A DNA stretch of 15,128 nucleotides from an uncultured Oscillospiraceae bacterium (GCA_934572325.1 CAKTKT010000046.1:1-15128), one strand, 5' to 3'. Positions 6,068 to 13,578 are shown, numbered from the stretch's first letter. Made by a program: numbers and translations. Notes: generated by a model from the letters alone, not told the origin.

Positions 6068-6124
6068 GTGCTTTTTGCTAAGGCGGCGCCGCAGACGTAT
6101 TGCGCGGTGCTGCCTTAACAGCAC
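6068..6124 (+). promoter_or_regulatory. Long hairpin in the 5' leader of the PucR-type regulator gene
   Basis: Bases 6079-6092 pair with 6104-6117 without interruption (14 pairs, two of them G-U, beginning TAAGGC/GCCTTA) around an 11-nt loop. GTGCT 6068-6072 with AGCAC 6120-6124 can extend it below an internal loop. No T run follows, so it is not a terminator. It ends 25 nt before the GGAGG of the downstream gene and could affect RNA stability or be a protein-binding site. Confidence 0.5.
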
Positions 6125-6161
6125 GAGGGAGGAAGCCGCAAAGCATGGGGAGGCATATAAT

Positions 6162-7256
6162 ATGTCCAGCAAGATATTCCAGAATGTTATCATCCAGATG
6201 AAGGACGCCGTGGACAGGACGCTCGGCGTCGTGGACGAGCAGGGCTTTGTCGTGGCAAGCAGCGAGCTTGCGATGATAGGCTCCCGGCTTGACGACTTCC
6301 GCGTTTACGATTTCGACGGGTCGGAGCGCTATGTCGTGACAAACGCCAGAACATACTGCCCGCTGTCCGGCGAGGGCATAAAGCTGGACTACGCCGCGTT
6401 CGTCGAGGGGACGGACCCTCTGGCAAGGACGCTGTGCGCCGTTTCCGCCGTCGCCTTCAACGAGGCAAAGAACAACTACGAGGAGAAGCACAACAAGGCG
6501 GCGTTCGTGAAGAACATCATCTCCGACAACATCCTGCCGGGCGATGTGTATGTGCGCGCCAAGGAGCTGCACTTCGTCACGGACGAGCCGCGCACGGTGC
6601 TTCTCGTGCGGCAGGTGGAGAACCCGGATGTCTCCGCGGTGGAGATCATCTCCCGCCTCTTTCCGGACAAGCAGCGCGACTTTGTCCTCAACATCAACGA
6701 GGCGGACGTGGTCATCGTCAAGGCTCTGCCGAGCGCGAACTGCCCGGATGAGGTCATGCGGATCGCGCGCACGGTCGAGCGCGTCATGCATGAGGAGCTC
6801 GGCGCAAAGACCGTCATCGGCGTCAGCACGAACGCCCGCCATCTGCGCGAGCTTGCCGACCGCTATAAGGAGGCACAGGTCGCCATCGACGTGGGGCGCA
6901 TCTTCGAGGCGGACAAGACCATCATCAACTATGAAACGCTCGGACTCGGGCGCATTATCTATCAGCTCCCCACGACGCTCTGCGAAATGTTCCTCAACGA
7001 GGTGTTCAAGAAAAACCCCATCGAGACGCTTGACGACGACACGCTGGAAACCATCAACCGCTTCTTTGAAAACAACCTCAACGTCTCCGAGACCTCCCGC
7101 AAGCTGTACGTACACCGCAACACGCTGGTGTACAGGCTTGAGAAGATAAAGAAGCTCACCGGACTTGACCTGCGTGAATTTGACCACGCCATCGTCTTTA
7201 AAGTGGCGATGATGGTCAAAATGTATCTCGACTCGCTCAACAACACAAAGTATTGA
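6162..7256 (+). CDS. PucR/CdaR-family transcriptional regulator
   Basis: The product (364 aa) is a probable DNA-binding regulator. The N-terminal region (about 1-110, with LGVVDEQGFVVASSELAMIG) resembles the sugar-diacid-recognition/PAS-like sensor part of CdaR proteins. A middle GGDEF-like region (about 130-260) is typical of the family. The C-terminus carries the PucR helix-turn-helix (SETSRKLYVHRNTLVYRLEK, about 313-332). The start ATG 6162 is chosen because GGAGG (6149-6153) lies 8 nt upstream; the frame is open further but without a site. It precedes ftsE by about 108 nt. The ligand is unknown: despite the family name, no sugar-diacid or purine catabolic genes are nearby, so the position before ftsEX suggests a link to envelope or growth control, which is inference. 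Confidence 0.82.
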   Translation: MSSKIFQNVIIQMKDAVDRTLGVVDEQGFVVASSELAMIGSRLDDFRVYDFDGSERYVVTNARTYCPLSGEGIKLDYAAFVEGTDPLARTLCAVSAVAFNEAKNNYEEKHNKAAFVKNIISDNILPGDVYVRAKELHFVTDEPRTVLLVRQVENPDVSAVEIISRLFPDKQRDFVLNINEADVVIVKALPSANCPDEVMRIARTVERVMHEELGAKTVIGVSTNARHLRELADRYKEAQVAIDVGRIFEADKTIINYETLGLGRIIYQLPTTLCEMFLNEVFKKNPIETLDDDTLETINRFFENNLNVSETSRKLYVHRNTLVYRLEKIKKLTGLDLREFDHAIVFKVAMMVKMYLDSLNNTKY

Positions 7257-7364
7257 CCGCATATCCGCGCTTTAAGCCGAATTTAAGGGCTCTCTTAATA
7301 AACGGCTGACGCGCCGGAGCATATCGGATCTGCGCGATCCGGTTTTCTGGAGGACTTAAACAAT

Positions 7365-8057
7365 ATGGTTCAGATGAACAATGTCACCAAGGTATACGAG
7401 AGCAGCAGCACCGTTGCGCTCGACAATGTTGACCTGACGATCAACGAGGGAGAATTTGTCTTTCTTGTCGGTCCGTCCGGCTCGGGAAAGACCACGCTCA
7501 TGAAGCTCATCACCGGCGAGGTGTTCGCCTCCTCGGGGCAGGTCATCGTCAACGATTTCGACATGACCAACATCCGCCGCAGCAAGCTGCCGAAGGTGCG
7601 CCGCTCGCTCGGCGTCATCTTTCAGGACTTCCGCCTTATCGACAACATGACCGTGTACGACAACGTTGCGTTCGTCATGCGCGTCGTCGGCGCGTCGCCG
7701 AAGGACATCAAAAAGCGCGTGCCCTACGTGCTTGAGCTTGTCGGGCTCGAGGGGCGCGAGAGGAGGCTGCCCAACGAGCTTTCCGGCGGCGAGCAGCAGC
7801 GCGTCGCCATCGCCCGCGCCCTCGCAAACAACCCCCGCATGATTGTTGCGGACGAGCCGACAGGCAACCTTGACCCCGTGCGCAGTCTTGAGCTGATGCT
7901 GCTTTTTGAGAAGATAAACGAAATGGGTACGACGATCCTCGTCGTCACTCACGAGAAGGAGCTTGTCAACGCCTTTGCCAAGCGCGTCATCACCATTGAC
8001 GGCGGGCACGTGATAAGCGACGGAATGGATGGGTATTACAGCTATGAGATTGAGTAG
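7365..8057 (+). CDS. ftsE: Cell division ATP-binding protein FtsE
   Basis: The product (230 aa) is the ATPase subunit of the FtsEX complex, which couples ATP hydrolysis at the septal membrane to activation of peptidoglycan hydrolases outside. All ABC motifs are seen: Walker A GPSGSGKTT (36-44), Q-loop IFQDFRLI, signature LSGGEQQR (139-146), Walker B MIVADEPTG (159-167) and the switch histidine in VVTHE. The length is that of normal FtsE. GGAGG lies 11 nt before ATG 7365, slightly long; ATG 7374 is a possible alternative. The 3' end overlaps ftsX by 14 bp, so the two are probably translationally coupled. Confidence 0.93.
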   Translation: MVQMNNVTKVYESSSTVALDNVDLTINEGEFVFLVGPSGSGKTTLMKLITGEVFASSGQVIVNDFDMTNIRRSKLPKVRRSLGVIFQDFRLIDNMTVYDNVAFVMRVVGASPKDIKKRVPYVLELVGLEGRERRLPNELSGGEQQRVAIARALANNPRMIVADEPTGNLDPVRSLELMLLFEKINEMGTTILVVTHEKELVNAFAKRVITIDGGHVISDGMDGYYSYEIE

Positions 8058-8931
8058 ATGCGGTTATCTTATACGCGAGGGCTTCCGCAGCATTACAACG
8101 CACGGCTTCATGTCCTTCGCCTCGGTCACGGTGATAATGGCGTGCCTTATCATCATGGGCAGCGTGTCTCTGCTGTCGGTGAATATCGACGCGCTCATAA
8201 AGGATCTTGAGGATCAAAACGAGGTCGTCGCCTTCGTGGACGACGCCATAACCGACGAGAACGAGGCAAAGGCGCTGCGGGGCAGCATTGAGGCTGTGGA
8301 CAATGTCAGCTCGGTCGAATTCGTCTCCCGCACGGACGCGATGGACGCTTTCATGAGCAAGTATGACGAGTCGCTCATGGAGGGCATCGACGAGACGGTG
8401 TTCCGCCACCGCTACATCATCCACCTCACGGACATCTCCCAAATGGCGGAGACGGAGCGCGATCTCAGGAACGTTCCCGGCATCGCCAAGGTCAACGCGC
8501 ATCTGGACTATGCCCAGCGCTTTGTCACCATCCGCAACATCATCAGCGTCATCTCGCTCGTGCTCATCGTGATGCTGGTGTTCGTGTCGGTGTTCATCAT
8601 GTCCAACACCATCAAGCTCGCCACGTTCGGGCGGCGCGAGGAGATCGCCATCATGAAGATGGTCGGCGCGAACAACTCCTTCATCCGGCTGCCGTTCGTG
8701 GTGGAGGGGCTGGTGCTCGGCATACTCGGCGGCGGTCTGGCGTTCTTTGCCGAGTGGGGCATATATGAGCTTATCACCGGCGAGCTCGTCAGCAGTCTCA
8801 CGGGCAGCTTCATCTCGGTCGTGCCGTTCCGCTCGGTCGCCATGGTGGTGCTGGTCGTCTACCTCGGCACGGGCATACTTGTCGGCGCTGTCGGCGGCGT
8901 GAACGCAATACGGAACTATTTGAAGGTATAA
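8044..8931 (+). CDS. ftsX: Cell division permease-like protein FtsX
   Basis: The product (295 aa) is the membrane partner of FtsE. Topology is the standard four helices: one at about 23-44, a large extracellular loop at about 45-160 that in relatives binds the hydrolase or its adaptor, then helices at about 166-188, 219-240 and 266-289. The cytoplasmic stretch RREEIAIMKMVGA is the conserved FtsX coupling region. ATG 8044 is preferred, overlapping the ftsE stop by 14 bp; an in-frame ATG at 8029 would lengthen the overlap to 29 bp, and neither has a strong Shine-Dalgarno sequence, which fits coupling. The downstream M23 genes are the likely extracellular effectors. Confidence 0.92.
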   Translation: MRLSRCGYLIREGFRSITTHGFMSFASVTVIMACLIIMGSVSLLSVNIDALIKDLEDQNEVVAFVDDAITDENEAKALRGSIEAVDNVSSVEFVSRTDAMDAFMSKYDESLMEGIDETVFRHRYIIHLTDISQMAETERDLRNVPGIAKVNAHLDYAQRFVTIRNIISVISLVLIVMLVFVSVFIMSNTIKLATFGRREEIAIMKMVGANNSFIRLPFVVEGLVLGILGGGLAFFAEWGIYELITGELVSSLTGSFISVVPFRSVAMVVLVVYLGTGILVGAVGGVNAIRNYLKV

Positions 8932-8948
8932 GGCGTCCAAACTATAAT
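8920..8948 (+). promoter_or_regulatory. Promoter for the tandem M23 peptidase genes
   Basis: TTGAAG (8920-8925), a 17-nt spacer and TATAAT (8943-8948). The -35 box lies inside the last codons of ftsX. The predicted start near 8955 gives a short leader containing the hairpin at 8971-8990. The M23 genes can thus be expressed apart from ftsEX. Confidence 0.65.
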
Positions 8949-8970
8949 ACGCCGCAGGGTCAACCGAACG

Positions 8971-8997
8971 CTCCCCGCGCAGGCGGGGAGAAAGGAG
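8971..8997 (+). promoter_or_regulatory. Hairpin abutting the ribosome binding site of the first M23 gene
   Basis: CTCCCCGC (8971-8978) pairs perfectly with GCGGGGAG (8983-8990) around the 4-nt loop GCAG. The Shine-Dalgarno sequence AAAGGAG (8991-8997) starts at the very next base. No T run follows, so this is not a terminator. It could protect the 5' end of the RNA or modulate ribosome access. Confidence 0.5.
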
Positions 8998-9008
8998 CAT
9001 ACATACCT

Positions 9009-10307
9009 ATGAACAATAAGAAGGTCATATCGGTCATTGCCATAGTGATGGCGGTGCTCATGGTCGTTTCGCTGCTCGTCAGCATTATCCCCGTCAGCGC
9101 CTACGCCGTCACGGAGGACGAGATAACAGCCATACAGAAGCAAAAGCGCGAGATCTCCGGCAGGGTGAAGGACTGCAAGGAGCGTTTGGACACGCTCAAG
9201 CAGCAGCAGGCGAACGTGCTGGAGCAGAAAGCCGCGCTCATGGAGCAAAACAAGCTCACGCAGGAGCAGATAGACCTCGCGCAGGAGCAGATAGACCTCT
9301 ACAACGACATGATAGACGAGAAGGCGCAGGAGGTCGAGGAGGCGAGGACGCGCGAGGAGCGCCAGCTCCAGAAGTACCGCACGCGCGTGCGCGCCATGGA
9401 GGAGAACGGCGGGTACAATATCCTCGCCGTCGTGTTCAATTCCTCCAACTTCAGCGAGCTGCTCTCCGGCGTTGACGATATGGGCGAGATCATGAACAGC
9501 GACCGCGCCCTCGAGGATCAGTACATCGCCGCGCGCGAGGAGACCGAGGAGATCAAGGCGGACTACGAGGCGGTCAAGGCGGATTACGAGGAGAAGCAGG
9601 GCGAGCTGAAGGCCGAGCAGAACGAGCTGAAAAAGCAGATGGACGAGGCGAACAAGCTCATCGAATCCCTTGCCGAGGATATAGAGAAAGCGACGAAGGA
9701 ATACGAAGCCGCGCAGGCGGAGGAGGCTGCCGCCGCGGCGGAGATCAGCAATTTCATTGCCCAGTATAACGCCCAGAAGGCGGCGGAGGCGGCGCAGAAC
9801 GCCGCCAACAACCCCGGCGGAGGCGGCGGAGGCGGCGGCGCTGCCGGCGGCGGGGACATCGGAGGCAGCGCCGGCAGCAATGTCACAGGCACCGGCTCGC
9901 TGATGTGGCCCGTGCCGTGCTCCATGCGCGTCACCAGCCGCTACGGCAACCGCTCCGACCCGTTCACCGGCAAGACCACCTACCACGCCGGCATCGACAT
10001 CGACGGCTACGGCAACGACGGGCAGCCCATCGTCGCCGCCGACAGCGGCACGGTCATCACCGCGTCCAGCAACAGCGGCTACGGCAACTATGTCATCATC
10101 GACCACGGCGGCATGAAGACCGTCTACGCGCATATGTCCGGTCTCGCCGTCAGCGCAGGTCAGTCCGTCTCCCAGGGGCAGACCGTCGGCTATCTCGGCG
10201 CATCCGGACGCGCCACCGGCACGCACTGCCACTTCGAGGTGTATGTCGGCGACAGCAGAACGGATCCCGCGGCATACTTTGCAGGTATATCCTACTATAA
10301 CTGCTGA
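9009..10307 (+). CDS. Secreted coiled-coil M23 family metalloendopeptidase (EnvC/PcsB-like), paralogue 1
   Basis: The product (432 aa) is a predicted extracellular peptidoglycan endopeptidase or hydrolase. It starts with a signal peptide (basic MNNKK, hydrophobic core to about residue 30, likely cleavage after SAYA). Next comes a long coiled coil (about 35-250), then a low-complexity Ala/Gly linker (about 255-295) with an uninterrupted glycine run. The LytM/M23 domain occupies about 300-425. Active-site residues are complete: H326 and D330 (HAGID), H375 (YAHM), and H406 and H408 (HCH). An N-terminal coiled coil with a C-terminal LytM domain is the layout of EnvC-type proteins activated by FtsEX, and the gene directly follows ftsX. 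The start ATG is 11 nt after AAAGGAG. The paralogue follows after 27 nt. Confidence 0.9.
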   Translation: MNNKKVISVIAIVMAVLMVVSLLVSIIPVSAYAVTEDEITAIQKQKREISGRVKDCKERLDTLKQQQANVLEQKAALMEQNKLTQEQIDLAQEQIDLYNDMIDEKAQEVEEARTREERQLQKYRTRVRAMEENGGYNILAVVFNSSNFSELLSGVDDMGEIMNSDRALEDQYIAAREETEEIKADYEAVKADYEEKQGELKAEQNELKKQMDEANKLIESLAEDIEKATKEYEAAQAEEAAAAAEISNFIAQYNAQKAAEAAQNAANNPGGGGGGGGAAGGGDIGGSAGSNVTGTGSLMWPVPCSMRVTSRYGNRSDPFTGKTTYHAGIDIDGYGNDGQPIVAADSGTVITASSNSGYGNYVIIDHGGMKTVYAHMSGLAVSAGQSVSQGQTVGYLGASGRATGTHCHFEVYVGDSRTDPAAYFAGISYYNC

Positions 10308-10334
10308 CACAGAGACTTTCCCCGATAAAAAGAT

Positions 10335-11555
10335 ATGAGCATCAGATACACAAGACTGCTCTCTGCGCTGCTCGCGGCGGCGCTTATGCTTATCGCGCTG
10401 TGCGCCGCCGTGCCCGCTGCGGCGTTCGCCGTCTCGCAGGAGGAGCTGGAGCAGCTCAAGACCGAGCGCGACGCGCTCGTGCGCCAGCGGCAGGAGCAGC
10501 AGGCAGTCGTCAACGAGCTTAAAAATCAGCAGGCAAGCGTGCTCGCCGTCAAGCAGGCGCTTGACGAGCGCAATATGTATACCCAGTGGCAGATACAGCT
10601 CACCCAGCAGGAGATCGAGCTTTATGACGGCATGATAGCCGACAAGAGCCTTGAGGTCGAGGACGCCAAGGCGCTCGAGGCGCGGCAGCTCGACAGATAC
10701 CGCCGCCGTGTGCGCGCCATGGAGGAGAACGGCAGCGCCGGTTATATGGAATATCTTCTCAGCGCCGCCACGCTTGCGGATTTTCTCACGGCGGTGGACG
10801 ACATCGGCGAGATCATGCAGAGCGACCGCGCCCTTGAGGACGCTTATATAGAAGCGCGCGAGAACACGGAAGCCGTCGTCGCAGAGTATGAGGAGTACAA
10901 GGCGGACGTCATCGAAAAGCAGGACGAGCTGCGCGATGAGCAGGCGGAGCTTCAAGCCGAGCTTGACGAGGCGACACAGCTCATAACCGACATCACCGCC
11001 AACCTCGCGGACAACGCCGCCGTGCTTGCGCAGTTTGAGGCTGCCGAGCGCGAGGCGGAGACGAACGTCGCCAACATGGTCCTCGCGCTTGAGAAGAAAC
11101 GCAAGGTGGAGGCTGCCGCCGCAGTCGTCGGCACGGGCGCGTTCATCTGGCCCGTTCCGTCGTGCACGTATCTCACCAGCCACTTCGGGCTGCGCGTGCA
11201 CCCCATCTACGGCACCACGAAATCCCACACCGGCATCGACGTCGGCGCGGAATCCGGCGCGAAGATAATCGCGGCGGACGGCGGCACGGTCGTGCTCGCG
11301 GGGGTAAACAGCGGCTACGGCAACTGCGTCATGATCGACCACGGCAACGGCTACAAAACGCTGTACGGGCATATGTCCTCCATCGCCGTCACGAACGGGC
11401 AGACCGTCTCGCAGGGCGACATCGTGGGCTATGTCGGCAGCACCGGCGTGTCCACCGGTCCGCACTGTCATTTTGAGGTGTGGAAGGACGGCGCGCGCAT
11501 CGACCCTGAGCAGTTTTTCAGCGGACTCACCTACTCCCAAAGCGCGGGAGCGTGA
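10335..11555 (+). CDS. Secreted coiled-coil M23 family metalloendopeptidase (EnvC/PcsB-like), paralogue 2
   Basis: The product (406 aa) is a tandem paralogue of the preceding protein. It has a signal peptide (about 1-32, AAAFA), a coiled coil (about 35-255) sharing stretches such as RRRVRAMEENG and DIGEIMQSDRALED with its neighbour, and a C-terminal M23 domain (about 268-395). The catalytic set is intact: H298 and D302 (HTGID), H346 (YGHM), H377 and H379 (HCH). It lacks the glycine-rich linker of paralogue 1. No good Shine-Dalgarno sequence precedes ATG 10335 (only AAAAGAT), so translation may depend on coupling to the upstream gene. It probably shares that gene's promoter and ends at the terminator at 11581-11613. 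Whether the two act as a pair or at different stages is unknown. Confidence 0.9.
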   Translation: MSIRYTRLLSALLAAALMLIALCAAVPAAAFAVSQEELEQLKTERDALVRQRQEQQAVVNELKNQQASVLAVKQALDERNMYTQWQIQLTQQEIELYDGMIADKSLEVEDAKALEARQLDRYRRRVRAMEENGSAGYMEYLLSAATLADFLTAVDDIGEIMQSDRALEDAYIEARENTEAVVAEYEEYKADVIEKQDELRDEQAELQAELDEATQLITDITANLADNAAVLAQFEAAEREAETNVANMVLALEKKRKVEAAAAVVGTGAFIWPVPSCTYLTSHFGLRVHPIYGTTKSHTGIDVGAESGAKIIAADGGTVVLAGVNSGYGNCVMIDHGNGYKTLYGHMSSIAVTNGQTVSQGDIVGYVGSTGVSTGPHCHFEVWKDGARIDPEQFFSGLTYSQSAGA

Positions 11556-11580
11556 GCGGCGAGCTTTCTTTTCGCCATCC

Positions 11581-11613
11581 ACAGGGCAGTCACGGGCAAT
11601 GACTGTCCTGTTT
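11581..11613 (+). terminator. Terminator after the M23 gene pair
   Basis: ACAGGGCAGTCA (11581-11592) pairs with TGACTGTCCTGT (11600-11611), with one G-U pair and a 7-nt loop, followed by TTG and then mixed sequence. The T tract is short, so some read-through into the protease gene is likely. Confidence 0.5.
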
Positions 11614-11670
11614 GTATGAATAGTATTCACACCAGCGCCGCGCCACTGCCGCGGCGGAAGGGAGCAGCAT

Positions 11671-12921
11671 TTGAAAAGAATAATCCGGAGATTTTTTTAT
11701 AATCTTTGGCGCGTCATCGTCGCCATCTTCAATATCGGCGTTTCGCTCAAGTTCGTTTTGCTTGCCTGCGCCGTGCTCACCGCCGGAACGTATTTCTATA
11801 CGCACCACAAGATGATCCAGCAGGTCGGCGGCAAGACCGATTATGACGAGGCTGTGCGCTATATCGAGATCAAAAACGTCTGCGACGAGAGGTTTATCGA
11901 CGTCGTTGACAGGAGCGCCATGGGCGACTCCGCGGCGGCGGCAATGGTCTCCGGTCTCGGCGACCCGTGGAGCTATTTCATGACCGCCGACGAGTATAAG
12001 ACGTATCAGCTCTCCTCCACAAATGAATATTCCAACATCGGCATGACGATAATGCAGGATGAAAACTCCGGCGGCTATCAGGTGATCGCCGTCAGCGCGG
12101 ATTCGCCTGCCGCATGGGCGGGGCTGTCCGCAGGAATGATCATCACGGATGTTGACGGCGAGGACGTGACCGGACGCGACGTGGACTATGTCCGCACGCT
12201 CATCCGCTCGCGCATGAACACAAGGTTCACCCTCGGCATCAACCGCGGGCAGCAGACGATAGAGGTCGATTGCTCCACGTCGTATGTCAGCCCCGTCAGC
12301 TACCGTATGGAAAAGACGGAAGCCGGCTATATCAAGATTGACAATTTTGAGGCGTGCAGCGGTCAGGACGCGATAAACGCCATTGAGGATCTGCTCGCGC
12401 AGAAGGCAGTCGCGCTGTGCATCGACCTGCGCGGCAACCCCGGCGGGCTGAAGGCTGAGGCGGCGGAGCTGCTGGACTACCTTCTCCCCAAGGGCACGCT
12501 CTTCATTGAGCGCGACAAGGACGGCAAGCAGGAGGTCACGGAGTCTGACGGGATGTGTGTGCAGATCCCCATCGTCGTCCTCATCAACACCGAGACCTAC
12601 AGCGAGGCGGAGCTTTTTGCCGCCGTGCTTCAGGAGTATAACTGGGCGCTTCTTATGGGCGAGCCGACTCGCGGCAGAACGAGAACGCAGGTTACCATCC
12701 CGCTTGAGGACGGCAGCGCCATACGCCTGTCCACCAAGACCTACCTCACCCCCAACGGCACGGACATCTGCAACACCGGCGGCGTTGTGCCCGATTCCAT
12801 CGTCTACAACACCGACGCCTCCGCCACCGGCACCACCGAGGGCACGACCGGTATCAGCGACGGCTCGGCGAGCACGTCCAACGACGATCAGCTCATGGCG
12901 GCGCTCAAATATTTGAGTTGA
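11671..12921 (+). CDS. S41 family (C-terminal processing) peptidase-like protein with PDZ domain; catalytic Lys replaced by Arg
   Basis: The product (416 aa) has an N-terminal membrane anchor (about 22-43), a PDZ domain (about 115-195, with SPAAWAGLSAGMIITDVDG) and an S41 catalytic fold (about 205-385, with IDLRGNPGG). Aligned to E. coli Tsp (catalytic S430, K455), the serine is kept as S311 in TYSEAE. The lysine of the GKG motif is arginine 336 (PTRGRTRTQ, codon AGA 12676-12678); the 25-residue spacing matches exactly. The protein may be inactive, weakly active or a scaffold; a sequencing error in one base is possible. The C-terminus is Ser/Thr/Gly-rich. The start codon is TTG, with AAGGGAG 6 nt upstream. 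It follows the M23 genes, and Ctp proteases often trim envelope hydrolases or their regulators, so a functional link is plausible. Confidence 0.85.
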   Translation: MKRIIRRFFYNLWRVIVAIFNIGVSLKFVLLACAVLTAGTYFYTHHKMIQQVGGKTDYDEAVRYIEIKNVCDERFIDVVDRSAMGDSAAAAMVSGLGDPWSYFMTADEYKTYQLSSTNEYSNIGMTIMQDENSGGYQVIAVSADSPAAWAGLSAGMIITDVDGEDVTGRDVDYVRTLIRSRMNTRFTLGINRGQQTIEVDCSTSYVSPVSYRMEKTEAGYIKIDNFEACSGQDAINAIEDLLAQKAVALCIDLRGNPGGLKAEAAELLDYLLPKGTLFIERDKDGKQEVTESDGMCVQIPIVVLINTETYSEAELFAAVLQEYNWALLMGEPTRGRTRTQVTIPLEDGSAIRLSTKTYLTPNGTDICNTGGVVPDSIVYNTDASATGTTEGTTGISDGSASTSNDDQLMAALKYLS

Positions 12922-12946
12922 CACGGCGGTGCAATATCAATATAAT
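12918..12946 (+). promoter_or_regulatory. Full-consensus promoter for greA (and probably lysS)
   Basis: TTGACA (12918-12923), a 17-nt spacer and TATAAT (12941-12946): every consensus base and the optimal spacing. The -35 box overlaps the TGA stop (12919-12921) of the S41 gene. The predicted start is near 12953. Confidence 0.85.
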
Positions 12947-13008
12947 ATACAGGCTAAATTCTATGCTTAGTATACCAGACGCGAATTATGTGAAAAGGAG
13001 CGTTTTCC

Positions 13009-13500
13009 ATGTCCAGTATTTCCAACAGATTCAAAATGAGTCAGGAGCGTCTTGACGCTATCAAGGAGGAGCTCAACTATCTTGAGACTGTCCGCGAAAA
13101 GGAAGTGGCGGAGCTTATCAAGGAGGCGAGGAGCTTCGGCGACCTCTCGGAAAACAGCGAGTATGACGAGGCAAAGACCGAGCAGGGCAAGCTCTACTCC
13201 AAGATTGCCGAGCTGAAGGTACTCATCGAGAACGCGGAGATCGTCGAGAATATCGACGTTGACGTGCCCAAGGATGCCGTCACCCTCGGCAGCGTCGTCA
13301 GAGTGCTCGACATGGAGGACGAATTTGAGGAGGCATATGAGATCGTCGGCTCGCAGGAGGCAAACCCCAGAGAGGGGCGCATCTCCGACGACTCCCCCCT
13401 CGGCAAGGGGCTGCACGGGCACAGAGCGGGCGACGTCGCCGTCATCGACGCTCCTGTCGGTCAGCTCAGGTTCAAGATAGTCTCCGTGGAGAATAAGTAA
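13009..13500 (+). CDS. greA: Transcription elongation factor GreA
   Basis: The product (163 aa) rescues backtracked RNA polymerase by stimulating transcript cleavage through the secondary channel. An N-terminal antiparallel coiled coil (about 10-80) carries the tip motif GDLSENSEY with acidic residues D45 and E48, corresponding to D41 and E44 of E. coli GreA. A C-terminal FKBP-like domain (about 90-160) contains SPLGKGLHGHRAGD, the usual SPxGxALLGxxxGD motif. The length is normal for GreA. AAGGAG (12995-13000) lies 8 nt before the ATG. The gene is driven by a consensus promoter and followed by lysS, a common greA-lysS arrangement in Firmicutes. Confidence 0.95.
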   Translation: MSSISNRFKMSQERLDAIKEELNYLETVREKEVAELIKEARSFGDLSENSEYDEAKTEQGKLYSKIAELKVLIENAEIVENIDVDVPKDAVTLGSVVRVLDMEDEFEEAYEIVGSQEANPREGRISDDSPLGKGLHGHRAGDVAVIDAPVGQLRFKIVSVENK

Positions 13501-13517
13501 GACACAGCATTATGTAA

Positions 13518-13558
13518 ACTGGGCGCGGCAGATATGTCACGCCCAGTACTGTAATTTT
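13518..13558 (+). terminator. Intrinsic terminator or attenuator between greA and lysS
   Basis: ACTGGGCG (13518-13525) pairs perfectly with CGCCCAGT (13540-13547); the stem can extend inward after a mismatch. The tail is ACTGTAATTTTAT, only weakly T-rich. Because no separate lysS promoter is seen, it probably lowers lysS transcription relative to greA instead of separating them fully. Confidence 0.5.
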
Positions 13559-13578
13559 ATAGATAGGTGGTTTCAGGG

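Noticed and set aside
6078..7262. 394-codon minus-strand frame opposite the PucR-type regulator
   Set aside because: Antisense shadow; the plus-strand frame has a ribosome binding site and a PucR helix-turn-helix.
8916..11630. Very long (904-codon) minus-strand frame opposite the M23 genes
   Set aside because: It is a shadow of GC-rich coding on the plus strand; composition is Arg/His/Leu/Val-skewed and there is no domain, whereas the plus-strand genes have clear motifs.
13501..13566. T-box riboswitch before lysS
   Set aside because: The gap is far too short and has no T-box sequence or specifier domain.
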